In this document: in pieces, positions 44,755 to 54,262 of the stretch | Position numbering within the stretch: the stretch's first letter is position 1 | Layout of the letters: every line of letters starts with the position of its first letter | Origin: Pannonibacter phragmitetus_B | GTDB taxonomy: Bacteria; Pseudomonadota; Alphaproteobacteria; Rhizobiales; Stappiaceae | Direction: 5' to 3' | DNA: 64,000 nucleotides | Assembly: GCF_050510895.1 (NCBI RefSeq) | Contig: NZ_JBNINT010000001.1 | Location: forward strand, 3,720,001 to 3,784,000 | The notes under the pieces: model-generated | Databases searched by the model: none | The model's input: the letters and a program-made list of their open reading frames with translations, nothing else | What the model was told of the DNA's origin: nothing | Made by a program: the position numbers and the translations under genes

Positions 44755-47496
44755 ATGAACGATACGAAGAATCCAGGCGACAAGACGATCAACGTCGAGC
44801 GGAAGACCCTCGGCCTCAAGCGGGGCGGCGTCGAACAGGGAACTGTTCGCCAGAGCTTCTCCCATGGCCGGTCGAAGGCTGTCGTCGTGGAAAAGAAGAA
44901 ACGCCGGGTCGTGGTTCCCGGCCAGGAAGGGCGTCCCGAGGGCGAGGCCCCGGCAGCAGCATCTGCGCCGGCCGAGCGTCCGCGTGAGGCAGCTCCTGCC
45001 CCCGCACAGGCCCAGTCCCCCGCGCCCCAGCGCCAGCAGCAGCCGCAGAACCAGGGCGGCGACCGCAATCAGCAGCAGCGCCGTGGGCCGCAGCAGCAGA
45101 ACCGCGGCCAGCAGCAGCGCCCAGGTGGCGGTGCCGTGCTCCGTTCCCTGACCCAGGAAGAGGCAGCCGCCCGTGCCGCCGCCCTCAAGCTTGCGCAGCA
45201 GCGCGAGATCGAGGAGCGCAAGCGCGCGGAAGAGGAAGCTATCCGCCGGGCTGAGGAAGAGGCGATCCGCCGCGTCGAGGAAGAAGCCCGCCGCAAGGCC
45301 GAAGAGGAAGAGCGCGTCCGCCGCGAAGCCGAAGAGGCAGAGCGCCGCGCAGCCGAGCCGGAAGTCCAGCCTGAGCCGGTGAAGCCGGCTGCGGCGGCTC
45401 CCGCCGCTCCTGCTCCGGCCGCCCGTGCTGAAGCTCCCGCAGGCCGCAAGCCCGAGGCCGCTGCCACAACCGAGCGTCCGCGCCCGGCCGCTGGCCGCAC
45501 AGCCGAGGAAGAAGCCGAGGAAGAGCGCAAGAACGGCCTGCGGACCGTCAAGCGCCCGAAGACCCCGGCAGCTCCGGTTGCCAAGCGCAGCACCGGCGAT
45601 GACCGCCGCCGTTCCAAGCTGACCATTTCTGCCGCGACCGGCGGGTCGGACGAGCAGCGTTCGCGCTCGCTTGCCTCCCTGCGCCGCCGCCGTGAAAAGG
45701 AAAAGCGTGGCGGCATGCAGGCTGTGCGCGAGAAGATCTCGCGTGAAGTGATCCTGCCGGAAGTCATCACCATCCAAGAACTCGCCAACCGTATGGCAGA
45801 ACGTTCCGTGGACGTGATCAAGCTGCTGATGAAGCAGGGCCAGATGCTGAAGATCAACGACGTGATCGACGCAGATACGGCCGAGCTGATCGCTTCCGAA
45901 CTGGGCCACACGGTCAAGCGCGTCTCTGAAGCGGACGTGGAGGACGGCCTGTTCTCCGCAGCCGACGAGGAAGGCACCCTGATCTCGCGTCCCCCGGTCG
46001 TCACGATCATGGGTCACGTTGACCACGGCAAGACCTCGCTCCTGGATGCGATCCGCAATTCCAAGGTTGTGACGGGCGAAGCCGGTGGCATCACCCAGCA
46101 CATCGGCGCCTATCAGGTCGAGAAGAATGGTCAGAAGATCACCTTCATCGATACGCCGGGCCACGCCGCCTTCACGCAGATGCGTGCCCGTGGTGCCAAG
46201 GCAACCGATATCGTTGTTCTGGTGGTGGCTGCCGATGACGGCGTCATGCCGCAGACCAAGGAAGCGATTTCGCATGCCAAGGCTGCCGGTGTGCCGATCA
46301 TCGTTGCCATCAACAAGATCGACAAGCCGGCCGCTGATCCGAACCGCGTGCGGACCGAACTGCTCCATGACGAGATCGTCGTGGAATCCATGGGCGGTGA
46401 CACCATCGACGTGGAAGTTTCGGCCAAGACCGGCCTGAACCTCGACCGCCTGCTGGAAATGATCCTGCTGCAGTCGGAAGTTCTGGAACTGCGCGCCAAT
46501 CCGGAGCGCACCGCAGAAGGTCTCGTCATCGAAGCCCAGCTCGACAAGGGCCGCGGTCCGGTGGCAACCGTTCTGGTGCAGAAGGGCACCCTGCGCGTTG
46601 GCGACATTCTTGTCGCCGGCGGTGAGTGGGGCAAGGTCCGCGCCATGCTGGACGAGGATGGCAACCAGGTGAAGGAGGCCGGTCCCTCCAAGCCGGTCGA
46701 GATCCTTGGCTTCCAGGGCACACCGGACGCTGGCGACCAGGTTGCCGTCGTCGAGAACGAAGCCCGTGCCCGCGAGATCGTGGACTACCGTCAGCGTCAG
46801 AAGCGCGAGAAGCTGTCTGTGCTGAAGGCCGGTTCGCGCGGCTCGCTGGAGCAGATGATGAGCCGTCTGCAGAGCGGCGGCCGCAAGGACTTCCCGCTGG
46901 TGGTCAAGGCGGACGTGCAGGGCTCGGCGGAAGCCATCGCCCATGCGCTGGAGAAGCTCGGCAACGACGAAGTCGGCGCCCGTATCCTCCTGTCCGGCGT
47001 TGGCGGCATCACCGAGAGCGACGTCACGCTGGCGACCGCCTCGAATGCCTCGATCATCGCGTTCAACGTGCGCGCCAACAAGCAGGCCCGTGAAGCGGCC
47101 GAGCGTGAAGGCATCGAGATCCGCTACTACAACATCATCTACGACCTCGTGGATGACGTGAAGGCGGCGATGTCCGGCATGCTGGCTCCCGAGCGGCGCG
47201 AAACCTTCATCGGGTATGCCGAGATCCGCGAGATCTTCGACATCACCAAGGTGGGCAAGGTGGCAGGCTGCCTTGTCACGGAAGGTATCGTCGAGCGCGG
47301 CGCCGAAGTCCGCCTCATCCGCGACAACGTCGTGGTGCACGAAGGCAAGCTCGGCACGCTCAAGCGCTTCAAGGACGACGTCAAGTCTGTCGAATCCGGC
47401 CAGGAATGCGGCATGAACTTCGTCAACTACCAGGACATGCGCGTCGGCGATGTCATCGAGTGCTTCCGCGTCGAGCAGATCGCCCGCACGCTGTAA
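44755..47496 (+). CDS. infB: Translation initiation factor IF-2
   Basis: GTPase placing initiator tRNA on the 30S subunit; 913 residues. The long N-terminal region is low-complexity: Pro/Ala/Gln-rich, then a charged coiled coil built of EEEAIRR-like units, then Pro/Ala/Glu stretches. The G domain has VTIMGHVDHGKTSLLDAIR, DTPGHAAFTQMRARG and AINKIDKPAAD. Domains II to IV run to the C-terminus GDVIECFRVEQIARTL. Length is normal for alphaproteobacteria. Confidence 0.98.
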   Translation: MNDTKNPGDKTINVERKTLGLKRGGVEQGTVRQSFSHGRSKAVVVEKKKRRVVVPGQEGRPEGEAPAAASAPAERPREAAPAPAQAQSPAPQRQQQPQNQGGDRNQQQRRGPQQQNRGQQQRPGGGAVLRSLTQEEAAARAAALKLAQQREIEERKRAEEEAIRRAEEEAIRRVEEEARRKAEEEERVRREAEEAERRAAEPEVQPEPVKPAAAAPAAPAPAARAEAPAGRKPEAAATTERPRPAAGRTAEEEAEEERKNGLRTVKRPKTPAAPVAKRSTGDDRRRSKLTISAATGGSDEQRSRSLASLRRRREKEKRGGMQAVREKISREVILPEVITIQELANRMAERSVDVIKLLMKQGQMLKINDVIDADTAELIASELGHTVKRVSEADVEDGLFSAADEEGTLISRPPVVTIMGHVDHGKTSLLDAIRNSKVVTGEAGGITQHIGAYQVEKNGQKITFIDTPGHAAFTQMRARGAKATDIVVLVVAADDGVMPQTKEAISHAKAAGVPIIVAINKIDKPAADPNRVRTELLHDEIVVESMGGDTIDVEVSAKTGLNLDRLLEMILLQSEVLELRANPERTAEGLVIEAQLDKGRGPVATVLVQKGTLRVGDILVAGGEWGKVRAMLDEDGNQVKEAGPSKPVEILGFQGTPDAGDQVAVVENEARAREIVDYRQRQKREKLSVLKAGSRGSLEQMMSRLQSGGRKDFPLVVKADVQGSAEAIAHALEKLGNDEVGARILLSGVGGITESDVTLATASNASIIAFNVRANKQAREAAEREGIEIRYYNIIYDLVDDVKAAMSGMLAPERRETFIGYAEIREIFDITKVGKVAGCLVTEGIVERGAEVRLIRDNVVVHEGKLGTLKRFKDDVKSVESGQECGMNFVNYQDMRVGDVIECFRVEQIARTL

Positions 47497-47561
47497 GGCA
47501 AGCGCCACGCCCGGCGGCATCCGCCGGGCATCGAGCCAGATGAAATGCTGGCAGGATTGCA

Positions 47562-47603
47562 CGCCGGCGCGAGGAATTTCCTTTGCGCCGGCGGTTTGTT
47601 TTC
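47562..47603 (+). terminator. Intrinsic terminator between infB and rbfA
   Basis: CGCCGGCGC pairs with GCGCCGGCG around a 14-base loop and is followed by GTTTGTTTTC. A second hairpin lies upstream at 47509-47529 (GCCCGGCGG/CCGCCGGGC). It may lower expression of rbfA-truB relative to infB. Confidence 0.7.
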
Positions 47604-47650
47604 GCAGGGCACCGGCCGTCCCCGGTGGACCTGTTTGAGTGGATGACCCA

Positions 47651-48082
47651 ATGGCCAAAACATCAGGAGAGGGCGCCGGCATGCCCTCGCAGCGCCAGCT
47701 TCGCGTCGGCGAAATCGTGCGTAAGGAACTGTCGGAAATTCTCACCCGCGGCCAGCTGTCCGATCCGGATCTGGACGGGGTGATCATCACCATCCCGGAA
47801 GTGCGGATGACGCCAGATCTGCGTCTGGCCACCTGCCTGATCATGCCTCTGGGCGGCCAGAACGGCGACAAGGTGGTGAAGGCGCTGAACCGCAGCGCCA
47901 AGTACTTCCGCGGCCAGGTATCCCGCCGCATGACCATGAAATTCATGCCGGACCTGCGCTTCATCCTCGACACCCGGTTCGACGACGATGACCGCATCGG
48001 CGCGCTGCTGCACTCGCCGGATGTCCGGCGGGACTATGCGGATGGCGATGACGGCGAAGCCGGTGACGACACTAGAGACTGA
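47651..48082 (+). CDS. rbfA: 30S ribosome-binding factor RbfA
   Basis: KH-fold assembly factor for the 30S subunit, 143 residues from MAKTSGEGAG. Core parts are SQRQLRVGEIVRKELSEILTRG, TIPEVRMTPDLRLATCLIMPLGG and MKFMPDLRFILDTRFDDDDRI. The acidic C-terminus GDDGEAGDDTRD is an alphaproteobacterial trait. It sits 154 bases after infB behind a terminator. Confidence 0.95.
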   Translation: MAKTSGEGAGMPSQRQLRVGEIVRKELSEILTRGQLSDPDLDGVIITIPEVRMTPDLRLATCLIMPLGGQNGDKVVKALNRSAKYFRGQVSRRMTMKFMPDLRFILDTRFDDDDRIGALLHSPDVRRDYADGDDGEAGDDTRD

Positions 48083-48123
48083 GCCGCAGCTTTCAGGTCC
48101 ATCAGGAATTTCAGGAAACAAAC

Positions 48124-49059
48124 ATGTCCCGTCCGCAGAAGCAGCGCCGCCCGCGCAATGCCATTGACGGCTGGCTGGTGCTCGACAAGCCCTATGGCCT
48201 GACCTCCAATGACGCCCTGTCGCGCCTGAAGCGCATCCTGCATCCGGAAAAGGTGGGCCATGCCGGCACGCTGGACCCGCGTGCCTCCGGCTGCCTGCCG
48301 ATTGCCTTTGGCGAGGCGACCAAGACCGTTCCCATGGTCATGAACGGACGCAAGATCTACCGCTTTGAGGTCACCTGGGGCGCAGAAACCAATACGGATG
48401 ACACCGAAGGCGAGGTCATCGCCACGTCGGATGTGCGTCCGGATGCGGCTGCCATCGGTGCGGTACTGCCGGAGTTCACCGGCACCATCCTGCAGGTGCC
48501 GCCGAAATTCTCGGCCATCAAGGTGGACGGCGAGCGCGCCTATGACCTTGCCCGGGACGGCGAGGAGGTGGAGCTGGAAGCACGGCCCATCGACGTGCAC
48601 CGCCTGACGCTGGTGGATATGCCCGACGAGAACCGGGCCGTCTTTGAAGCCGAGTGCGGCAAGGGCACCTATGTGCGGGCACTCGCGCGTGACCTTGGCC
48701 GCCGTCTTGGCACCCGCGGCCATGTGACCGAACTGCGCCGCCTGCTGGTCGGGCCTTTTGGCGAAGCGGATATGGTGACGCTGGATGAGCTAAGCGAAGC
48801 CGCCGAAGAGGCTGAAGGCAATGTGGAAGCCCTGATGGACTTCCTGCTGCCCGTGCGCGAGGCGCTGGAAGACCTGCCGGAAGTGCCGGTCAGCAGCGAC
48901 GATGCGGCGCGTATCCGCCAGGGCATGGCGGTGCTTCTGCGCGGACGCAGCGCGCCGCTGTCCTGCGATCTGGCCTTTGCCAGCCATGGCGGCACACCGG
49001 TGGCGCTCGGCTTCATTGACAAGGGCCGGTTCCAGCCTTCGCGCATTCTTCACCTTTAG
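48124..49059 (+). CDS. truB: tRNA pseudouridine-55 synthase TruB
   Basis: Makes pseudouridine at position 55 of the T loop; 311 residues. The catalytic Asp51 lies in HAGTLDPRASGCLP; GWLVLDKPYGLTSND is the N-terminal signature, and YVRALARDLGRRLGTRGHVTELRR is the conserved TruB stretch before the C-terminal domain. It follows rbfA at 42 bases. Confidence 0.96.
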   Translation: MSRPQKQRRPRNAIDGWLVLDKPYGLTSNDALSRLKRILHPEKVGHAGTLDPRASGCLPIAFGEATKTVPMVMNGRKIYRFEVTWGAETNTDDTEGEVIATSDVRPDAAAIGAVLPEFTGTILQVPPKFSAIKVDGERAYDLARDGEEVELEARPIDVHRLTLVDMPDENRAVFEAECGKGTYVRALARDLGRRLGTRGHVTELRRLLVGPFGEADMVTLDELSEAAEEAEGNVEALMDFLLPVREALEDLPEVPVSSDDAARIRQGMAVLLRGRSAPLSCDLAFASHGGTPVALGFIDKGRFQPSRILHL

Positions 49060-49277
49060 GAACGGCGGGGAGCAGCCTTTCAAGATTCTTCTGGAATTTG
49101 CAGGCCGTCTCCGTCATATTCCCGCGCAATCGGGCCAATGATGGCCCCGATCCCTTTGCCCGACCTTCGCTGGACGACATCCCGGCCCTGGCTGAACGGC
49201 AGAAGCGGCATAAGGCGGCCATGAGCCGCCAAGATACAGCTGGCCCGGCCAGTTTCATCCCAAGAAAGGACATACCG

Positions 49278-49547
49278 ATGTCGATCACTGCAGAGCGCAA
49301 GGCGCAGCTCATCAAGGAATATGGCATCAAGGAAGGTGACACCGGTTCTCCGGAAGTGCAGGTCGCTGTTCTGACCGAACGGATCACGAACCTGACCGAA
49401 CACTTCAAGGGACACGTCAAGGACAACCATTCCCGCCGTGGCCTGCTGAAGCTGGTGGCCCTGCGCCGTTCCCTGCTCGACTACCTGAACCGCAAGGACG
49501 AAGCGCGCTACAAGGCGCTGATCGCACGCCTCGGGATCCGTCGCTAA
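49278..49547 (+). CDS. rpsO: 30S ribosomal protein S15
   Basis: An 89-residue ribosomal protein binding 16S rRNA and protein S8. The start MSITAERKAQLIKEYG is conserved, GDTGSPEVQVAVLTERI and DNHSRRGLLKLVALRRSLLDYL are hallmarks. An AAAGGA site lies before the ATG. A longer upstream frame is open but not homologous. It is followed by a hairpin and pnp, the classical rpsO-pnp pair. Confidence 0.98.
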   Translation: MSITAERKAQLIKEYGIKEGDTGSPEVQVAVLTERITNLTEHFKGHVKDNHSRRGLLKLVALRRSLLDYLNRKDEARYKALIARLGIRR

Positions 49548-49558
49548 GGATCAGAAGG

Positions 49559-49593
49559 AAACGCGGTGGGTGGATTTGCCCGCCGCGTTTGCT
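49559..49593 (+). terminator. Terminator between rpsO and pnp
   Basis: AAACGCGGTGGG pairs with CCCGCCGCGTTT (one G-U pair) around an 8-base loop, followed by GCTTAT. The T-run is short, so read-through to pnp is probable, as in the classical rpsO-pnp operon. Confidence 0.65.
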
Positions 49594-49776
49594 TATAGGA
49601 AGTCTCATGACAGTCATGGGGCAGGATCGCCGGATGCTCTCCCGGCAGTGCCAAGGTGGCACGGGAAGCGTCTTGCCGTCTTGCCCATGATCTGTCCCCG
49701 GTAACCGGCCCGTCCGGGGCCAGCCGGAAACCGCCCGCATGCCAAGGGGCTGCGGACGCATATGTAAGGACATTGC

Positions 49777-51904
49777 ATGTTCAATATTCATCGTGTTGAA
49801 GTCGACTGGGCAGGCCGCCCGCTCGTGCTCGAGACCGGCAAGGTTGCCCGTCAGGCTGACGGCGCCGTGATGGCCACCTATGGCGAGACCAAGGTGCTGG
49901 CCACTGTCGTGTCCGCCAAGGAGCCGAAGCCCGGTCAGGACTTCTTCCCGCTCACCGTCAACTACCAGGAAAAGGCCTTCGCGGCCGGCAAGATCCCGGG
50001 TGGCTACTTCAAGCGTGAAGGCCGTCCGTCCGAGCACGAGACGCTGACCTCGCGCCTGATCGACCGCCCGATCCGCCCGCTCTTTGCTGACGGCTACAAG
50101 AACGACACCCAGGTGATCGTGACCGTACTGTCGCACGACATGGAGAACGCTCCGGACATCCTCGCCATGGTCGCAGCTTCTGCTGCCCTGACCCTGTCGG
50201 GCGTTCCGTTCATGGGCCCGATCGGCGGCGCCCGCGTCGGCTACATCAATGGCGAATACGTGCTGAACCCGGCCGTTGACTCCATGGCCGATCTCGCTGC
50301 TCGACCTCGTGGTCGCCGGCACCAATGACGCCGTTCTGATGGTGGAATCCGAAGCCAAGGAACTGAACGAAGACGTCATGCTCGGCGCCGTGATGTTTGG
50401 TCACCGCGGTTTCCAGACCGTGATCGACGCCATCATCAAGCTGGCAGAGACCGCAGCCAAGGAGCCCCGCGCTCTCAACCTGCCGGATCACTCCGAGCTC
50501 TTTGGCAAGATCAAGGGCATCGCTGCCGCCGATCTGACCGCCGCCTACAAGATCACCTCCAAGACCGAGCGCAAGAACGCCGTTGATGCGGCCAAGGCCA
50601 AGGTCGTGGAAGCTGTCATCACCAACGGCGGCGACGCAGCTCCGGCTGGCACCGTTGTGGGCGAGCTGTTCAAGAAGCTGGAAGCCGAGATCGTTCGCGG
50701 CGCCATCATCGAGACCGGCCACCGCATCGACGGCCGCGACCTGAAGACCGTCCGTCCGATCGTTTCGGAAGTCGGCATCCTGTCGCGTGCACACGGCTCC
50801 GCCCTGTTCACCCGTGGTGAAACCCAGGCGATGGTCGTTGCCACCCTCGGCACCGGCGAAGACGAGCAGTTCGTTGACGCGCTGGAAGGCACCTACAAGC
50901 AGCACTTCATGCTGCACTACAACTTCCCGCCCTATTCCGTGGGCGAGACGGGCCGCATGGGCTCGCCGGGCCGCCGTGAAATCGGCCATGGCAAGCTGGC
51001 ATGGCGCGCCATCCATCCGATGCTGCCGAACCACCACGAGTTCCCCTACACCCTGCGTGTCGTCTCCGAGATCACCGAGTCGAACGGCTCGTCCTCGATG
51101 GCAACCGTCTGCGGCACCTCGCTGGCGCTGATGGATGCAGGCGTGCCGCTGAAGGCTCCGGTGGCCGGTATCGCCATGGGTCTCATCAAGGAAGGCGAAA
51201 AGTTCGCCGTTCTGTCCGACATTCTCGGCGATGAAGACCACCTCGGCGACATGGACTTCAAGGTGGCTGGTACGGCTGCTGGTGTCACCTCGCTGCAGAT
51301 GGACATCAAGATCGACGGTATCACCGAAGAGATCATGAAGGTCGCTCTGGATCAGGCTCGTGACGGCCGCATCCACATCCTCGGCGAAATGTCCAACGCG
51401 ATCACCGAAGCCCGTTCGGAACTCGGCGAACATGCGCCGCGCATCGAAGTGCTGAAGATCCCGGTCGACAAGATCCGTGAAGTGATCGGTTCGGGCGGCA
51501 AAGTCATCCGCGAAATCGTGGAAAAGACTGGCGCCAAGATCAACATCGAGGACGACGGCACCGTCAAGGTCGCCTCCTCCGATGGCAAGGCGATCAAGGC
51601 TGCGATCAACTGGATCAACTCCATCGCCGCTGAGCCGGAAATCGGCATGATCTACGAAGGCACGGTCGTGAAGTGCGTCGATTTCGGCGCCTTCGTGAAC
51701 TTCTTCGGCGCCAAGGACGGCCTCGTCCACATTTCCCAGCTCGCCCCGCAGAAGGTTGCCAAGGTCACCGACGTGATCAAGGAAGGTGACAAGGTGTGGG
51801 TCAAGCTCATGGGCTTCGACGAGCGCGGCAAGGTCCGCCTGTCCATGAAGGTTGTCGATCAGGCAACCGGCAAGGAAATCGAGAAGGAAAAGGAAGCGGA
51901 ATAA
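49777..51904 (+). CDS. pnp: Polyribonucleotide nucleotidyltransferase (PNPase), one frame break
   Basis: Phosphorolytic 3'-to-5' exoribonuclease of the RNA degradosome. Two RNase PH domains, a KH domain (PVDKIREVIGSGGKVIREIVEKTG) and an S1 domain (YEGTVVKCVDFGAFVNFFG) are complete. The frame changes at about 50289-50292, after NPAVDSMAD. Here one extra base is present rather than missing: removing it gives DSMADSLLDLVVAG, which lines up with the E. coli protein without a gap. Corrected length is about 708 residues. As pnp is a core gene, the break is most likely a sequencing error. Confidence 0.93.
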
Positions 51905-51932
51905 TCCGCTTTCAGATCCTGAAAGACATGGG

Positions 51933-51967
51933 GACCCGGGCCGCAAGCCCGGGTCTTTTCTTTTTCT
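51933..51967 (+). terminator. Rho-independent terminator after pnp
   Basis: GACCCGGGC/GCCCGGGTC with loop CGCAA, then TTTTCTTTTT. Confidence 0.9.
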
Positions 51968-52169
51968 GTGCTGCGTGATCTGTAGCCAGGCCAGATATGC
52001 CTCTGCGTCCCTTACAGCCTTCCGCCTGCACAGCTCCATCCCGTAAACGGGAACCTGGCAGCTGAGGCATGATTGCATGCATGCAGGGCGCACAGCTTCG
52101 CAACCACAAGGCCTTTCGCGCTTCCCTCCCGCCTGATATATCGGGCCGGGAACAATTTCAGGAACACAC

Positions 52170-52982
52170 ATGAGCCAGATGCGTCTTGTCGTCGTCGGGG
52201 CTGCGGGCCGGATGGGCCAGGCCCTTGTACGCGCCATCACCGCCATGGAGGGCAGCGTGCTTGCTGCTGCCATCGAACGGGAAGGTTCTCCTGCTCTGGG
52301 TAAGGATGCCGGTGAACTGGCAGGCCTCGGCCCGCTCGGCGTCAAGGTGACTGATGATCCGCTGACGGCTTTTGCCGCAGCTGAAGGCGTGCTGGACTTC
52401 ACCGCCCCCAAGGCAAGCCTGCATTTTGCCGAACTCGCCGCCCAGGCGCGCATCGTGCACGTGATCGGCACCACCGGCTGGACGGATGAGGAGCTGCCGA
52501 AGCTGGAAGCTGCCGCCCGCCATGCCCGGCTCGTAAAGTCCGGCAACATGAGCCTTGGCGTCAACCTTCTGGCCGCACTGGTGAAGAAGGCGGCTGCAGC
52601 CCTTGGCCCCGACTACGATCTTGAGATCCTCGAGATGCACCACCGGCACAAGGTGGATGCCCCCTCCGGTACGGCCCTGCTGCTGGGTGAGGCTGCGGCC
52701 GAAGGGCGCGGCATCGGCCTGGCGGAGCATTCTGTGCGGGTGCGCGACGGGCATACCGGCCCGCGTGAGGCCGGCACCATCGGCTTTGCTACCCTGCGCG
52801 GCGGTTCTGTGGTCGGCGACCACACCGTCATCCTCGCCGGTGAAGGGGAGCGCATCGAGCTGACCCACAAGGCGGAAGACCGCCAGATTTTTGCCCGCGG
52901 TGCAGTCCGGGCAGCCCTTTGGGCGCGCGACCGCAAGCCGGGCCTTTACTCCATGGCCGACGTGCTCGGCCTCAACGATTGA
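52170..52982 (+). CDS. dapB: 4-hydroxy-tetrahydrodipicolinate reductase
   Basis: NAD(P)H-dependent enzyme of the lysine and diaminopimelate pathway, 270 residues. The dinucleotide loop is GAAGRMG (10-16); the substrate signature EMHHRHKVDAPSGTAL begins at residue 155 and includes the active-site His and Lys. GTTGWTDEEL (100-109) is another conserved part. The pairing with gpmA downstream is common in rhizobia. Confidence 0.97.
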   Translation: MSQMRLVVVGAAGRMGQALVRAITAMEGSVLAAAIEREGSPALGKDAGELAGLGPLGVKVTDDPLTAFAAAEGVLDFTAPKASLHFAELAAQARIVHVIGTTGWTDEELPKLEAAARHARLVKSGNMSLGVNLLAALVKKAAAALGPDYDLEILEMHHRHKVDAPSGTALLLGEAAAEGRGIGLAEHSVRVRDGHTGPREAGTIGFATLRGGSVVGDHTVILAGEGERIELTHKAEDRQIFARGAVRAALWARDRKPGLYSMADVLGLND

Positions 52983-53013
52983 CAGACCTTCGGAAATTCA
53001 AGGAGATCGGTGC

Positions 53014-53632
53014 ATGGAACGTCTCTTGGTGCTCGTCCGCCACGGCCAGAGCGAGTGGAACCTCAAGAACCTCTTCACTGGCTGGAAGGACCCGGACCTG
53101 ACTGAACAGGGCATCGGTGAAGCAAAGGCTGCCGGCGGCAAGCTGCGCGACATGAAGCTGAAGTTCGACATCGCCTTCACGTCGGACCTGACCCGCGCCC
53201 AGCACACGCTGAAGCTCATCCTTGCCGAGCTTGGCCAGGAGGGTCTGGAGACGATCCGCAATCAGGCCCTGAATGAGCGCGACTACGGCGACATCACCGG
53301 CATGAACAAGGACGAGGCCCGCGAGAAATTTGGTGAGGAGCAGGTCCACATCTGGCGCCGTTCCTTCGACGTGCCCCTCCGGGCGGTGAAAGCCTGAAGA
53401 TGACGGCCGAGCGCGTTCTGCCCTATTACCGTGCCGAGATCCTGCCGCGTGTCATGGAAGGCACCCGCGTCATCGTTGCCGCCCATGGCAACTCCTGCGT
53501 GCGCTGATCATGGAACTGGAAAAGCTGACACCGGAACAGATCCTCAAGCGGGAACTGGGCACCGGTGCACCGGTTGTCTACCGTCTGGATGAAGACGGCC
53601 AGGTGGTCAGCGTCGAGGATTTGGCAGACTGA
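53014..53632 (+). CDS. gpmA: 2,3-bisphosphoglycerate-dependent phosphoglycerate mutase, frame broken twice
   Basis: Interconverts 3- and 2-phosphoglycerate. The phosphohistidine motif RHGQSEWNLKNLFTGW starts at residue 9 (His10), and the proton-shuttle stretch NERDYGDITGMNKDEAREKFG is clear. One-base losses occur in the four-C run 53374-53377 and in CC at 53494-53495. With both restored the protein is 206 residues, the normal short form of alphaproteobacteria, ending QVVSVEDLAD. The ATG has AAGGAG upstream. Confidence 0.9.
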
Positions 53633-53678
53633 CCTGCCGATGGCGGCGGCTACCGGCCTGCCGCAGAGCATCATCTGG

Positions 53679-53708
53679 AAAGGCGCCTTCCGCAAGGGGC
53701 GCCTTTTT
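53679..53708 (+). terminator. Rho-independent terminator after gpmA
   Basis: AAAGGCGCC pairs with GGCGCCTTT and is followed by more T. Confidence 0.85.
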
Positions 53709-53732
53709 GCTGGCGCCGCCAGCAGCCGCAGC

Positions 53733-53761
53733 TTGACGGTTTGCCTTCCAGAAAATACTAC
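53733..53761 (+). promoter_or_regulatory. Sigma-70 promoter before the first cobalamin riboswitch
   Basis: TTGACG, a 17-base spacer, TACTAC. This is the clearest housekeeping-type promoter in the window and sits right before the riboswitch. Confidence 0.65.
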
Positions 53762-53767
53762 TTCTAC

Positions 53768-53990
53768 GACGGTTTCTGGCAGTGAGAGCTGCCGGGATTA
53801 AAGGGAACACGGTACGGACGACCCAAACAGGGGCCAAATCCGTGGCTGCCCCCGCAACTGTAAGCAGATGCCGGTCATTCTTGTGGCGCTTCTTCCGAGG
53901 CGCCAGGTCACTGCGCCAGTCCTCAACTGGTGCGGGAAGGCAAATGACAAGCCTGAAATCTGTGAGCCAGGAGACCTGCCGTCTTGTGAA
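53768..53990 (+). ncRNA. Cobalamin (AdoCbl) riboswitch 1, before the B12 transporter operon
   Basis: The core shows GGGAACACGGT, GGCTGCCCCCGCAACTGTAA and the B12 box GAGCCAGGAGACCTGCC (53964-53980), in the right order and spacing for the class. Such riboswitches close transcription or translation of the downstream genes when adenosylcobalamin binds. A short hairpin that covers the start of the next ribosome-binding site follows immediately, so control of translation is plausible. Ends are approximate. Confidence 0.92.
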
Positions 53991-54029
53991 ATCCAGATGC
54001 TTGAGCGGGGATGCTCAAGGAGGATCAAA

Positions 54030-54179
54030 ATGACGGTATCCATGCCTAAGGCCCTCAGGGGGCCTGAAAGACGTTTTGCTGCCCTTTCCTCCTGGGGGCA
54101 TGCGCTCCCCTGCCTTCCCGGTCCTGCACTGGCTCCTGCCGCTTCAGCGGACTGCTGTCTGCTCCCGCGCGGCGCTTGA
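54030..54179 (+). CDS. Small ORF directly after the riboswitch (49 residues), possible leader peptide
   Basis: Starts MTVSMPKALRGPERRFAALS and ends CCLLPRGA; I recognise no family. Its ribosome-binding site is the best in this region: AAGGAGG (54017-54023), 6 bases before the ATG. A 7-bp hairpin CTTGAGC/GCTCAAG (54000-54019) overlaps the first bases of that site. It lies between the B12 box and the transporter genes. It may be a real small protein, a leader peptide, or just part of the expression platform. Confidence 0.4.
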   Translation: MTVSMPKALRGPERRFAALSSWGHALPCLPGPALAPAASADCCLLPRGA

Positions 54180-54262
54180 GCATTTCAAGGCGTGATGCAT
54201 CTGCATTCCAGCCCCATTCCCGCGCCTTGACTGGAAATCTGCCCAAAGGAAGGAAACGTCCC

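Noticed and set aside
44671..47997. A minus-strand open frame of over 1100 codons opposite infB
   Set aside because: It is antisense to a certain gene, repeats the low-complexity infB pattern in another frame, and matches no family; high GC makes such frames common.
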